From contig NC_053489.1 in the NCBI RefSeq assembly GCF_905171775.1, positions 147,275,642-147,339,641 of the forward strand: a DNA stretch of 64,000 bases. The letters run 5' to 3'. The stretch is from Rana temporaria (Eukaryota > Chordata > Amphibia > Anura > Ranidae). Positions 52,680-64,000 of this stretch are shown here, piece after piece. Within the stretch, counting starts at the first letter, position 1. Every line of letters begins with the position of its first letter. Position numbers and translations under genes: made by a program. Under the pieces are notes generated by a model. The model did no database searches. It was not told the origin of the DNA and saw only the letters and a program-made list of their open reading frames with translations.

Positions 52680-54573
52680 CAGAACAATGTCTATCGTATA
52701 GAGGTGGGATGTCACTTGGGAAAGACTAATGTATGTACTGGCGATGTAATGTCACTGGGGAAGGACCAGTAAGAGGTTGATTTACACAATGGAAAAGTGA
52801 AAGTAGAACTTATATAGCAGTTACCTAATATAGGATTGAGGCTAACTTACTAAAGGATTTGAGAATCTTCATTTAATAAATAAAGTGAATAATCACAGTA
52901 TCCAAAAAAGCAGATTTCAGTTTACTCATTTTATTTGCACATTGTTGACAAATTAATGTGAGCAGGAATTTCTTTACACATGATCGGATAACTACCTGAT
53001 TCTCAATGCTTTTAATTCAGTTTGCCTCTTTCTTTTGACTTCTTAACATTGGAGATCTTTCCCCATATTTTGGAAGCAAGTGAATCTCAGTTTCTGTTGT
53101 GTGGCCTATACCCTAACATTTCAAGGCTGGACTTATTGTCTTGTGTCTATTAGAAAATGTTGTCAGTCTCACTCTTTTTCGATTTAATTTTCTCCTGGTG
53201 ACTTGTGTTTAATGTCATGAGGAAACAGTGTTTTTCCCAGATACCATTTCCTTTACAAGAACAACAACCAATAGGGAAAAGCCATTACCACGTGTCTCTT
53301 TACATACCTTTCCCTTTATTAATTATGTCACAAGCATGTCTAGGGCTTCTTTTTTTTTTAATTACTTCAATTGGTGTTTGTTTATAATTTACACCCACAT
53401 TGTAAAGTATGCTCCTTGCTCTGCTTATACACATATCCCATGGAAATCTATAATTTAAAATGAAAACTCCAAAAGTAATGCTCTTTTGGGTTGCAACTAT
53501 AAAACATTGCAGATTTTTACTTTCCTATTGACTATTACCAATGTATCTAATTTTCTGTATAGTCAATATATCTATCAACAATATTATTCATCATTGACTA
53601 TATTCTTTCAGTTACACGCTCACTGATGTACTTTGATAGCAAATTATGGGTTTTATCTGTAGTCCAGTCCTGCAGGTCTATAATTATCTTAATATTTGAG
53701 AAAGTATAACGTTTTTGCTAGAAAAAAAAACACACTCAGGCCCAGGATCAGAAAGGAAAGGGTTAAAACATCACTAGTTCCTACATGTACACACGCACAT
53801 TCTAATCATGCTGAGATTAGCTAATATGTTATATAAATCACATACTGCAATCTAATTACTATACCATTCGCTTTACAGTGTTTAAATAACCATTTCATTA
53901 TATTTTCCTGTAGTGATTAAATCTTCCTCAGCATTTAGAATGCTTCATTACATCTATTTTGCACATAGATAATATTCAGTACTGCGACTCATTACAAAAA
54001 TAATTTTGCCTTATCTTTCTTAGTAAATCTAATTTGGTAGTATTTAAATTGTGAATCATAAATAGCAATTAGCATCCTCATTTAGACTTGACCTTTCATT
54101 TAAACGATGACCCATACCATAGCAGATTACATTTCAGTTTATTATATACATATAACTAATATGTAAATTTAATAAACACTAAGCATTAACGTAAGAGATA
54201 TTTTCTCTTTCATCTGAGCATGCAGGGCACCAAAGTTATTGTATACGTTTACTAAAATCCAATTAGTGAATGCACATGGGCACATGACAAAGCCCAATGT
54301 AAGTGCAGCAATCCCCCCATTTAATGTGTATCTCCCAGTATTTATCATAAGAAATGTTCTTGTTACATACCTTTTTCCTAGGCGTTTTAAGTACGGTCAC
54401 ATAATATGAATGGTCCCCTTAAACTTTCTCTGTCCTAGTCGGTGAGTGGTCCTGAATGCTGCAGAGAACAGTGCTTACATGAGTGATAGCTGTTCTCTGC
54501 AGCATTCTACTATAAGCCAGGGCTGGCTTTATAATGCACCTTAGAGGGCATGTCCATAATGCAGCACTACCCC
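52680..54573. other. AT-rich non-coding stretch
   Basis: No gene or repeat termini. A short inverted pair, gaatgctgcagagaacag / ctgttctctgcagcattc, lies at about 54,454-54,508 around a 20-bp loop. Confidence 0.4.
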
Positions 54574-54577
54574 TTAA

Positions 54578-55443
54578 CCTCCCTGGCGGTATGATTCTGT
54601 CTGGAATTACGTACCAAAAGCGGTACAATTATTTGCAAGGAAATTTGGTGTTTTATACTGTAGGCCTGTAATTCTTAGGAATAACTCACTTAAATCTGAC
54701 CAAACAAGAATCTAATAGGCATCCCGGTTATGACATTTTTTAAAAAACAAAATTATAAATTATAATATAATTAATAATTATAAATAATTATAACACATAA
54801 TAATATAATTCTAATAAAAATTATTCAATAATGTAATCAAATCAAAATCACTGAAATTTTCTCAGTTGCAGAATTGTTGCTGTCATTATTTTTTTTTTTT
54901 ATGATGAATTTCCCCACAAATCGCTATCGCACAATTCTGCAAGTGATTATAATTTATTATCGCTGTTTTTTAGCTGATCTAAAACCATTTTTGACATAAA
55001 GGGACACTTTTGGTTGCTATGGACAATCTACAGTTTGCAGGGAGAAAGAAAGGTTTTTATTATATAAAATGACATGTAGGGCACAGGGCAGACCACTAGG
55101 GACAAGGGGGGTGTGTTTTTTTTTTACATACAGTACTGTAATCTATAAGATTACAGCATACTGTTTGTATAGTGTTTGTTTACGTTTTTGAATTTGGCGC
55201 CGTTCTCCGCTCCCGTGCGTCGTAACGTCGCAGGAAACGGAGATCGGCGGCACAGGAGGACACTGTGTGAATCGAGCGAGGTCCCGCTCGCTCACACAGC
55301 GCGGTGACATCGCTGGATCCAGGACAAGGTAAGCCAGCACACGCTGCAGGCTCTGCATAGCTTACCCCAAGCGTGACTCGGGGATACCGATCGCAACATA
55401 AAAAACCCACCCCGAGTCACGCTCGGGGATACCGCCAGGCAGG
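54578..55443 (+). mobile_element. piggyBac-like non-autonomous element, copy 3
   Basis: The 866-bp element starts CCTCCCTGGCGGTA and ends with the inverse of CCTGCCTGGCGGTA; TTAA sits on both sides (54,574-54,577 and 55,444-55,447). It aligns base for base with 36,537-37,400 over long stretches. No transposase. Confidence 0.88.
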
Positions 55444-55447
55444 TTAA

Positions 55448-57119
55448 GGAGCCACTTGAGTATATTTGATTCTGTACTTTGCCTCTCAACGCCAAAAACA
55501 GTCTCAGCCCTTCTGGCACACCTGGCAATAATGTTAGTGTGAACACCACAGTAAAAAGACACAAATTGTAGTAAAAACAGAAATTATTTTTACTGTGAAG
55601 TTTCTTATAAGTGGAACAAACAGTGGCAGTATAACTGAATAATAGACAAATATATCTCAAGTAAATCCACTGTGCAATAATGACTGAAGGTTAAGAGCAA
55701 TAGAACTCAAAGATGTTATCTGGCTGCTTTCAGGGGACTCCTCAAGGAGAATAACCCCGAAGGCAAAGGTAACCACTCTAACAATGACAGATAACAAAAT
55801 GGCAAACACTTTAACAGACTGACCATCAACCCTACTTGAATTAAGCACTATGACCGGAGGAGGGAAGAGGAATGATTCTTACTTATGTCAGACCTCCCTT
55901 CTGTCCCCTGACACCACAGTCCCAAAGAACCGTAAACACTGCATCTAGTTCAATGTTCAAAAGTGTAACTCCTAAGTCAGATTACCCCGCTCATTCACTA
56001 CATATCTTGAGACATGGCTGTATGTGTGTGCCCGTATGGACTTCAGTCCCTTGAGGGGTAATGAGTTGTAGCCCATTGGACATAAAAAGCCTTTGATCTT
56101 GAGATAGCTACTTTAGTTGGTGCACTTAGGTGTCCTGTGGAATTCCTGAAGCAGAAAGAACACATTTACTGCCTGGCAGAGGATGAGTTCAGCGTGTTCT
56201 ACTGGTGTAGGCAAAAATCGTCAACTTTGTCTGCATGCCGTGTCTCTGTGTCATACTCACCAATCATGCAACCAAGCCCAAAAGGAGATGTCCTGGCAGG
56301 CAGGTTCTTCAGGTAGCCCGACTGACTATATCACGACCAGAATGATTTACGCCATCCTTACATGTGTGCCTGGATGGACCTGGGATCTCCCCTCAGGCAG
56401 GATGTCCTTAACTGGTTGTGAATCTGTTGGAAGAAATGGCACACCAACCCAGGAAGGCAACACTTCTCACCTGGGTCCAGTCTTCTCCCTTGCTTCTTGG
56501 TCTCTTCTCAGCTCCCAGGCAGCATTTTTGTGCCCTTCTTTCTTTGCCTCCAGGGCATGCTGGGCTGTGAAGTTCTGCCCCCAGGGAATACTATGGGTCT
56601 GCCTATGTTGGGGACCACTTGTCCCAGGATGCTCTACTGCTCCTGCAGCTCTGTAGCTCTGGCTGGTGATTGGCTCCCTCCCCCTGCCAATGAGGAAGCA
56701 GAGGAGGGAACAGAGCGGGCGACTACTTGTGTGAGAGACACTCACATACAGTAGAGTGAAGAGGAGAGGGAGGGGGAGAGTCCCCTTGCAGCTGCAGCTC
56801 TGCTTGTGTCCCTCTCAGAGCCTGTGTCCTGGCAACGGACAGCAGGAGGTGCAGGGCCGTGGACGGGCTGAGCGGCACCAGCTGCAATAACAACATGGGC
56901 TCACAGAAAGTAAGTTGAAGAAGGTTGGCCACCATTCAATTTAGAAGAGGATCTGTTCTACACCTCAAGGCAGCAAATCTGCAGGGGACATCACAAGGGA
57001 GCTGTATACTAATTTATTTGTACTTTTTGCAATACAATATTATTATGGGTGGGAGGTGAGTATATATTCTCTACTTTATCCATGTGGCTCACAAGCATTT
57101 AAAGATTTAAATGGAAACT
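55448..57119. other. Unresolved, partly GC-rich; one weak exon-like start
   Basis: 55,448-56,760 may be an old LTR-type repeat, judging by base composition and by the absence of any protein-like frame; no termini were found. 56,760-56,910 is GC-rich and ends in an ATG followed by a donor-like site, listed separately. Confidence 0.3.
56895..56909 (+). other. Candidate first coding exon end (MGSQK + donor)
   Basis: ATG in the context aacaacATGGGC encodes MGSQK, directly followed by a strong donor GTAAGT at 56,910-56,915. Upstream 150 bp are GC-rich and hold cctggcaacgg, similar to half of an RFX X-box. This could be the first exon of a host gene or chance inside a repeat. I cannot name a protein from five residues. 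Confidence 0.15.
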
Positions 57120-57810
57120 TGGATTTTGACCTCTGGTTCTGACCTCTCTTTTTAGCTCCACATCCAATCACTGTCTAAATCTACAAAGCTGCTAATTCAT
57201 TCAACCTTTATCCCTTGCCTAGACAATTTTAACTGCCTCCTTTTTGGCCTATCTACAGTATATATAGGTTATTCCTCTTTTCAAGCTATCATGAATGCTT
57301 CTGCCAGACATATCCACCTTACCAACAGTTAAGTGTCAGCAACCCCTGTCTGACAATTCCTCCACTGGCTTCGACATGCCCAGCAAATAAAATTCAAAGT
57401 ACTAACAACGTATAAAGCCACCCACAACTCTGCCCCAAGCTGCAACACCAACCTCATCTCAAAATATCATCAAAAGTGTTCTCCAGAATTTCTGCATAAC
57501 CTCTTCCTTTCTATAGAACTTCCTACCCCAATCTGTCTGGCTATTTTCTACTCTGTCTGCCTTTATGTAATGTCCGAAAAATCCTCTCTTCAGTGAAACC
57601 TATCCTGCCTCCACCTCAAAACTGTTCTTTTACTTCCTCCCCATAGTTTTGCTGCTCCCTTTCAGATAATAGGCTTTCACAAGTCGGGCACTCAAACAAC
57701 TTCTTCTAATAAATTATATTGTAATTGTATGGTCCCCTCTTATTTTGAAAAGTGTTATACAACATGTTGATGCTATATAAATCCTGAATATCATTAATAA
57801 AAATAATAAT
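57120..57810 (+). pseudogene. L2/CR1-type LINE 3' fragment
   Basis: Reads as the same 3' part found at 8,260-8,985: ctccacatccaatcactgtc, then a decayed LDNFNCLLFGLS region, ttcatgaatgct..agacatatcca, aaataaaattcaaagtacta, and the tail gatgctatataaatcctgaa with ataata units. Frames are broken; only the reverse transcriptase C-terminus and 3' UTR remain. Confidence 0.8.
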
Positions 57811-58235
57811 TTGAATGTGGCCCTAAACTTTTCAGTAGTTTTTTTTAAGTAATCCTTACAAAATTTTGCATTTTCTTGCCCTAGGAGAAGTTTTAATTAT
57901 CTAATGCACAAAACATTTAAAATCTATTTTTATCACATTGTATGCTGTGTGTGTGTCAGAGAAAAGATCTTTGCATTTAGGTATGTTAGGTCCTCAGCAG
58001 GATTAATACAGACAAATACATAACTATCCTATGCAATTAAGAACTCTATTTATCTTTCATTTAACATGTCTAATTTAGACAGACCATTAAACAATCTAAA
58101 GGGTTTGCTGATTGAGTATCTTAGTCGGATGCATGTGCTACATTATGGTACTCACGCCAAAGAAGTGGAAGTCCCTGAGGTGCAAAGAGAGATTACAGTC
58201 TTGCACTTGCTAAGAGTACTGATGCCCTTCTCTGC

Positions 58236-58439
58236 CTACTCACTTTTGTTGCCTGTGGTTTAGACATTAATGGCTGTGTGTTGAGTTATTTTGAGGGGAC
58301 AGCAAATTTACACTGTTATACAAGCTGTACACTCACTACTTTACATTGCAGCAAAGTGTAACTTCTTCAGTGTTACATGAAAAGATATAATAAAATATTT
58401 ACAAAAATGTGAGGGTGTACTTACTTTTGTGAGATACTG
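58236..58439 (-). mobile_element. Right-end fragment of the 41,907 Tc1 family
   Basis: Nearly the same as 48,350-48,546: tttagacattaatggctgtg, gaggggacagcaaatttaca and the terminal gtgagatactg. The TA expected after the end is TG here, and an AT microsatellite follows. Confidence 0.85.
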
Positions 58440-58443
58440 TGTA

Positions 58444-58446
<3 letters not shown>

Positions 58447-58486
<40 letters not shown>
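58447..58486. repeat. (AT)n microsatellite
   Basis: About 18 AT dinucleotides. Confidence 0.95.
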
Positions 58487-58488
<2 letters not shown>

Positions 58489-58975
58489 AGGTACTTTATG
58501 TATGTCAGTGAGAACCACACCCCAATGTATATAAAAAATTATACATTTTTATCCTGTCACATAATAAAAACAGCATATTTTTATAAAAACATAATTCTTG
58601 TGAGAGATTACAGTAAGAGGGAAAATTCCATCAAGTACTTGGCTTGTTATTTTTATAGGTAAAAAAAATTAAGTTCACAGATGATTTACGCGTTTCATGG
58701 GAACCTTCTTCAGGACCATTTATATTTTATAAATACCTCTGCATATAAGGCTCTGACTCAAATGAATGCTTAAATACAATCACCAAAACCAAGCAGAAGG
58801 ACTGTTTCCTCAGGTTGCGTCTGCAGGCCCATGGGATAAACCTGTATCAAATAAAATAGTCATGTAGCCTGCTGTTAGATGGCCAAAAATGTTTGCCACC
58901 ATTGGATAGATGCAAGGCACCCCAATAATGAGAAAGGGGGTCAAAAAATATAGGTCCAATAGGCCCACTGCCACT
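58487..58975. repeat. Possible PLE terminal-repeat relic
   Basis: AT-rich sequence with a degenerate hammerhead-like core at 58,684-58,716. No arms, target duplication or coding part were found. Confidence 0.35.
58684..58716 (-). ncRNA. Degenerate hammerhead-like core
   Basis: The minus strand reads cctgaagaag, gttcccat, gaaacgcgt. CTGAAGA resembles CTGATGA with one change and GAAACGCG is intact. Stem II does not pair well, so this is a relic at best. Confidence 0.35.
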
Positions 58976-59900
58976 TTAAGTGATCACTCGTTTCTTATAA
59001 GTAGAAAGACTCCTCTGGATCGACCATGTGCTCCCCCAGGTATCATCCATCTTAATGGATAACACAGTCAGATTCTCAATCTCCCATGCAGTAGTGGTTG
59101 CAGTGTTTTTTTGGACCCGCTCCTTTATTTTTTGTTTCATACCAAAGAGATTAATCATGTTTGTGCTTTTTTTTCTTTACCATACTTACACAGGTACAAA
59201 TGTATGGCCTGCTGATACATGTACAGTTGCTCAGCATGGTTAAGGTAGAGTCCCTCCGGTTGGGCAAGCCACATGTAGGGCAATGTGCAGTCAAATGGAG
59301 TTGCCATTGAATTTAACCAAGCCGCACCATGACTGGGCTGGGTACAACTGCCTGAAATGGTTACAAAATATTCTGATCTGCCTCAGAAAATATTGTAAAC
59401 CAGGTTTAATATCCACAAAGTGTTGTACCACCAGGTTGAGAATGTGTGCCAGGCAAGGCATGTGTGTAAACTTTGCCTGCCAAAGGGAAGACAGGAGATT
59501 TGCACCATTGTCACATACATTTCCTGAATGAGGGTAGGTATAGCCTTATGTGAGAAGAAATGGTGGCAAAGAACCTGGTACTGTGGTACAGCTCAGGCCA
59601 CAAATTCATGAAAGGTGGCTGAATTCACCAGCTGAATAGGCAGGAGCTGCAAAGACAGCAATTTTGCCACGCTTGAATTGCACCCTGGGCATATGGATGG
59701 TGGAGGGCTTCTTCTGTTCCAGCAGTTGGGTGTAGAGAATTTAGGCTGCTCAATGCTACAGCAGAAGATGGCAGGGTAGGGTTGGCAGAATCAAAGCAAT
59801 GTTGCAGCCTATGCCTGCCCCTGCTTTGTGTGTCACCATGCTGAGCCTCTTCCTTGAACATCTACTCTAGAACTCTACAGCACATGTTTTTAAAAAAGGG
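58976..59900 (-). pseudogene. hAT-superfamily transposase, decayed
   Basis: Minus-strand reading gives, in order, a FHEFVA-AVPQYQVLCHHFFS region resembling the usual 'F..L...LDPRY.LPSR' block, then NVCDNGANLLSSLW-type sequence (MYVTMVQIS in a shifted frame), MPCLAHILNLVVQHF (matching the C.AH.LNL signature of hAT catalytic domains), then a helical stretch and near 59,158 MINLFGMKQKIKERVQKNT. Stops and frameshifts are frequent. The conserved tryptophan/dimerisation C-terminus is not seen, and terminal repeats were not found. Upstream DNA to 60,260 may hold more of the gene, too decayed to place. Confidence 0.65.
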
Positions 59901-60441
59901 TCCACACAGCTGAGCTCCAGGGAGCTGGCAAGGGATAACTGCACCAGTAGAGCTCTATCATCTGGTTGAAAGGACAACTGCTGCCACCAATCCTATGACC
60001 GCACCCCTAGATGACAACCTGGTAGTAGGCTGCAGCTGCAGGAACTTTGCCAACTGTTCTGACTGCAACCATTATTGGCCAAATTATTACTCATGACTGT
60101 TGCAAGGCTTTGGCCAATGACAGTTGTTTGCAATGCATTTCTGACCATTTGGTGTAGAAATTCCCACCCAACATCCCAAAAGTTTGCATTTTGTGCAAAT
60201 GTTTGAACAGCCAAAATTTGCTCCTAACCTATCAGCAGATCGTGGATAATAGTAGGCTGTCAGGATTTTGGTATACAAGAATGTAATTGCAAATAAGCTA
60301 AGATTCCAGGGCTTCTGTTATGAACATTAAAGTTGTTTCCGTACAACACATATAGCTACAAAGATGAATTAGGGTTTTTATAGTGATTTTACTGCTTGTT
60401 AAGATTATGTGAGTATCTATCCCTGGAAAACGACAGACATA
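59901..60441. other. Non-coding; possibly more hAT gene remains
   Basis: Minus-strand frames around 60,000-60,260 show coding-like composition without a recognisable motif. Nothing else seen. Confidence 0.35.
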
Positions 60442-60919
60442 GGGGCAGATTCACGTACAATTGCAAGGACGTCATTGTTTTGACGTGGACGTAAATTCCG
60501 TCCAGCCCCATTCACGGACGACTTACGCAAACAAAATAAAATATTTTCAAATTCGACGCTGGAACAACGGCCATACTTAACATTGCGTACGCCACCAAAT
60601 AGCAGCTTTAACTATACGCCGAATAAAGCCGAATGGAAACGATGTAAAAGAATGCGACGGCCGCTCGTACGTTCGTGGATCGTCGGAAATAGCTAATTTG
60701 CATACTCGACGCGGAATAAGATGGGAACGCCACCCAGCGGACCCTGAAGAATTGCATCTAAGATCCGAAGGCGTACGAAGACATACGCCTGTCGGATCTA
60801 ACCCAGATGCCGTCGTATCTTGTTTTGAGGATTCAAAACAAAGATACGACGCGGGAAATTTGAAAGTACACCGGCGTATCAGTAGATACGCCGGCGTACT
60901 TTCTTTGTGGATCTGCCCC
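60442..60919. mobile_element. CpG-rich MITE, GGGGCAGATTC termini, short copy
   Basis: The 478-bp element has inverted ends GGGGCAGATYC and ATA on both sides (60,439-60,441 and 60,920-60,922). Over its length it matches the central and right parts of 12,283-12,987 (tacttaacattg.gtacgcca, tagctaatttgcatactcga, cgtcgtatcttgtttt). The left third is shortened. Confidence 0.85.
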
Positions 60920-61099
60920 ATAGTCTTAAATATAAAGCCATTTATATCATTTGTATGTGCTATTCTGAAACTGTTAGGTCTTATCAGTTAATTGACCCAC
61001 TTATTTGTCATTTGCATACAATCAAAATTAAATGCCTTTCGAATTAGAAAATAGATTAGCAACATTAACTACATTACTGTAAATGTAATAAAAAGAAAA

Positions 61100-61435
61100 C
61101 TCCAGGCAAAACTTTTTTTTGTGAAAGGTTAGACCCTCCGGGAAGTTTTTATTGCTCTCTGTGTCCTTGTTGAGTTAAGGTTCGCACCTCTGTGCAAGTG
61201 AGGGGAAATCCAACATTTTAGAGTTGGTCAAAAAAAAGAGGTAAGGGGAAAACTTCTAATAGGGACACTTGCTCCAAAAACACCTGCCTATGAGGAGAAT
61301 TCCCCTCATTTCCTCTAACTTCCTGGGTTTTTGGGACAGTACAGTAAGTGAAGTGAAATACTCCCAGTAGTGAAATGTCAGCAAATAATAACATAACAGG
61401 TGTTAACATTTCTCTACTCTAGCCAAAACTAAAAA
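61100..61435. repeat. Dispersed repeat with ccaggcaaaactttttt
   Basis: Begins near aactccaggcaaaactt and ends near ctagccaaaactaaaaaaa; partial copies at about 5,028 and 6,600 share aattcccctcat, tttcctct and tgaagtgaa blocks in the same order. Termini and class are not resolved. Confidence 0.5.
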
Positions 61436-62448
61436 AAATGTAGGTATACACACACTTTCATATTTAGTACTTTATTGATATTTTTCGAGTATCTTTGGTT
61501 TTTTATACTATGAATGGATGGAAGGGTGTGGTCTGGTAATGAAGCTATTTAACCTTGCTCCAGAGTCCGTCATTTAGGCGGGCCATTCATTATACCTGTG
61601 GTTGAAGGAAAGAAAATAGCTTGACTCCCCCAATGTTCATAGGGTACTACCTCCTGTCGAGCTATTGTATTCTGGCAGCAGGAGGTTTCCCAGCTGCTTG
61701 TGACTATAGTGATCAAATGGAAAAAAATGACAGGTTGGCTTACTGAAGTCAATCGATACAATGTGCAAGCAGCCCACTCATAAATAGTTTGAAATTCAGC
61801 CGGTTCCTCCTGAACCTGACAATTTTGATCTGTCTATGATCGGATTTAGGAATCTGGTATGACTCATCCATTAGCCCTCTCCACCAATCAGAGGTACAAG
61901 AGAACTCTCCTGGACACAGAGCTGGGCTTTACCTTTCTTTGACTTCATTATTTCAATAAATGGCCCTAGACTGGTTTGCACCTTTTTTGGATATCTGGGA
62001 TACCTGCTTTGACAACTGTCCCACAGAGGCTTCCAATAGGAGATGCCCAGGACATCTGGAGTTCCATGTATGGGATCTTTGATTCAACTAGCGCTTTGTG
62101 ACCTCCCGGGTCGCTGGTATTCAGGTAAGCCTCCTATTTTAGTTTGGTGACGGGTCTCACGAGGTCAAGCATTTGTATCAAGTCTTATAATTCTCACAAG
62201 GATTTTCTTTTGTGATTTTAGTCACTTATATGGACTTTTTTTCACTATATATGTCACTTTATTGCAGCTATTGCACTTTATTGTTGCATCTTATTATAGT
62301 ATACAAGGATTTGTTTGTATAGTGATGGATATATGCATTTGTATTTTCACTTAAATTGCATTTTTCTGTACATTTGCACTTTATTGATATTGTATTTATT
62401 TACACATTTTTTTATGATACAAGCCCTGCACTTTATTTTTTGCATTTC
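61436..62448. other. Non-coding, AT-rich at the right; nothing certain
   Basis: 61,470-62,150 is mixed composition without a gene. 62,200-62,440 is rich in tgcactttattg words (three copies), resembling 5,750-5,870 and possibly a retroelement 3' region. Confidence 0.35.
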
Positions 62449-62568
62449 GGTCGGAATTTAGTCTGATAGTGTGTATGCAAGACTGATCAAAGTCAGCTTC
62501 ATCAGATTTTCAACGGAAATTTCCATCGGATTTTATTTCATCAGAAATCCGATCGTGTGTTCACGGCA
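62449..62568. mobile_element. 3' half of a MITE of the 30,602 family
   Basis: cggtcggaattta..tctgatagtgtgtatgcaaga matches 30,858-30,894 and continues to the end gatcgtgtgttcacggca followed by TAA (62,569-62,571). The left half is missing. Confidence 0.75.
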
Positions 62569-62929
62569 TAAGAAGTTCAAAATTAGGATCTCAGTCCATC
62601 CCAGGCTGTATGCTCAGATAAAGTTTTGGCATGGATTTTTTGTGGAAATCTCACCCTTTTTTTGTTGATTTTTGCTTGGGGTTTCCCCTTAAAATTCTTA
62701 GAAGACAGGGTCTGGTATGAATTGAGGGGAACTCCATGCTGTTTTTTTGTGGGGTCCCCCTTTAACATCTATAGCAGAGCTGAAATATATAAATAAACTG
62801 CACTTGTTACCCTATTGTTGCCAGGCATGTAAAGTGCATACCTAGGTGAAAAACAGTTCTAGCTCACAAATGTAAATCATATAACACAAAAAAGGGAAAA
62901 TTATTATATTAAAACATTGATTCCATAAG

Positions 62930-63690
62930 TTAAGTCCATAAAGACATGGAAAATTTGTAAGAAGGCAGTGTCAGCAGTCTCTCCTTCACACAGGATTTGG
63001 GACAGTTCCAACCAGCACATGTAAACACCAAAAAGAAATGAAAGAAGGAGAGAAAGTGTAGTATTTATTAAAACTCAATAGAAATGAAAGGTATAGATAG
63101 CACTCACATGTAAAATGAATATAGGAGCACATCTGACAAGTCTTCAGTAGGTGACAGTATACCAGGTGGTCCGTGGTGTTACAGCAGACCTCAGGATCCA
63201 GGGAGCACACCAGGAAGGACTAGCAGATGAACCAGCAGTATGTAAAAAAACAAAATTAAGAACAAAGAAAAGAGAAAATGCCATGGTCTAAGTGTAGTAT
63301 TTATAAAAAAAAACATGAAATAAAGAATATTGCACTCGCATTTAAAATATATGTAAAGGCATATTTGTAAAACCTCCAGCAGGTGGCAGCATTCCAGGTG
63401 GTAAGTGGTACAGCAACAAGCTCCTTTAGGTGGCTGTGATTTCAAATACCTGGAGCTGGGAAGTAAACCAGAGGAAATACCAGGAAGAACCAGCAGGTGA
63501 AATGGCAATATGTATAGCTAAGATGGCCACCACTGTACACAGCAAGGAAGCCACTCAGGCCAACTGGGTGGGTGTGATGACATCATACGTAATGTAAGTG
63601 AATGTGGAAACATGTTTTGGGACAGAGAGCCCTTGTGTCAAGCCTGCCCTGCCCATTAAAAAACACCTGTTTTTAAGGAGGATAAAGAGG
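62930..63690. repeat. Diverged tandem duplication of about 270 bp
   Basis: 62,995-63,240 and 63,255-63,505 share, in order, aagtgtagtatttat, cactc.cat.taaaat.a, gtaggtgacagtataccaggtgg / gcaggtggcagcattccaggtgg, and ccagcag. Downstream at about 63,605-63,645 the minus strand has cttgacacaagggctc...aaaacatgtttcc, a very decayed hammerhead-like order, so this may be a PLE-type terminal repeat. Class is inference. Confidence 0.5.
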
Positions 63691-63726
63691 AACAGGCAGA
63701 CTATGCCAGCTGACCAAGGGTAATTT

Positions 63727-64000
63727 TCTGTAGCCCTGAGGCTGGGTTCACACTACTACACTACTTTCATCCTACTTTGCTCTGCTACATCGGTCCTACA
63801 TTGATCCTACATTGGTCCTACATCCATCCTACTTTCATGAACAGGCTCCTACTTTGGTCCGACTTCAATGATATTCAATGGGCCTGAAGTAGGATCAATG
63901 TAGGACCAAAAGTAGTACAGGGAGCATTTTCAAAGTCGGACCGACTTGTGTAGGACGCTACAAGACGCTCTCATAGGGAAACATTGAACACAGAGCAAAG
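63727..64000. mobile_element. MITE cut by the window edge, GCTGGGTTCACACTACTACA start
   Basis: Starts gaggctgggttcacactact, followed by tandem 'ctacat.gatc/ggtc' units and inverted gtaggatcaatgtaggacc units. The right end lies outside the window. Confidence 0.6.

Noticed and set aside
1..64000. tRNA, rRNA or conserved snRNA genes
   Set aside because: I looked for A/B-box-like and cloverleaf arrangements by eye and found none that I could support.

Overview
The window is vertebrate DNA packed with transposable elements, most likely from a frog and probably a ranid or close relative. That identification is inference from repeat content: several families of palindromic MITEs whose ends read like GGCCTCGTACACACGAT, CpG-rich 3-bp-TSD MITEs, Tc1/mariner, hAT, piggyBac-like and Kolobok-like elements, L2/CR1 LINEs and Penelope-like retroelements (PLEs). 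I found no host protein-coding gene that I can name. Two weak exon-like sequences (10,322-10,416 on the minus strand and 56,895-56,909 on the plus strand) are the only hints of host coding. The window looks like intron or intergenic DNA.

Layout. 1-13 kb: AT-rich single-copy-looking DNA with several MITEs, a Tc1 3' fragment and a broken L2 LINE at 7.5-9.0 kb. 13.3-15.6 kb: a hAT-type element with an exact 8-bp target duplication that carries about 45 copies of a 35-bp minisatellite. 17.4-20.4 kb: a fold-back PLE with two near-identical 1.1-kb inverted arms, a GIY-YIG endonuclease fragment between them, hammerhead-ribozyme-like motifs in both arms and a 14-bp target duplication. 21-39 kb: piggyBac-like, Kolobok-like and palindromic MITEs, a probable solo LTR (26.1-27.9 kb) and a short hammerhead-bearing element (30.04-30.33 kb). 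39.3-41.0 kb: a Tc1 element broken by a MITE that is itself broken by a second short hammerhead element. 41.9-48.5 kb: a Tc1 element containing a hAT element containing a nearly complete L2/CR1-type LINE with tandem 245-bp monomers at its 5' end. 48.5-64 kb: more MITEs, a hAT-type element with a polypyrimidine tandem array (51.7-52.7 kb), a third piggyBac-like copy, another L2 tail, a decayed hAT transposase gene (59.0-59.9 kb) and PLE-like relics.

The most coherent story is a set of hammerhead-carrying, fold-back retroelements. The 3-kb PLE and the two short elements of 289 and 411 bp have inverted arms, a degenerate GAAACGCGT hammerhead core with an intact stem II, and 14-16-bp target duplications. 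A second theme is DNA transposons that carry tandem arrays inside them. Insertion order can be read at base level in both nests because target-site duplications and flanking homology identify the pre-insertion sequences. All family names come from reading motifs, target duplications and remembered family features. No database search was possible.
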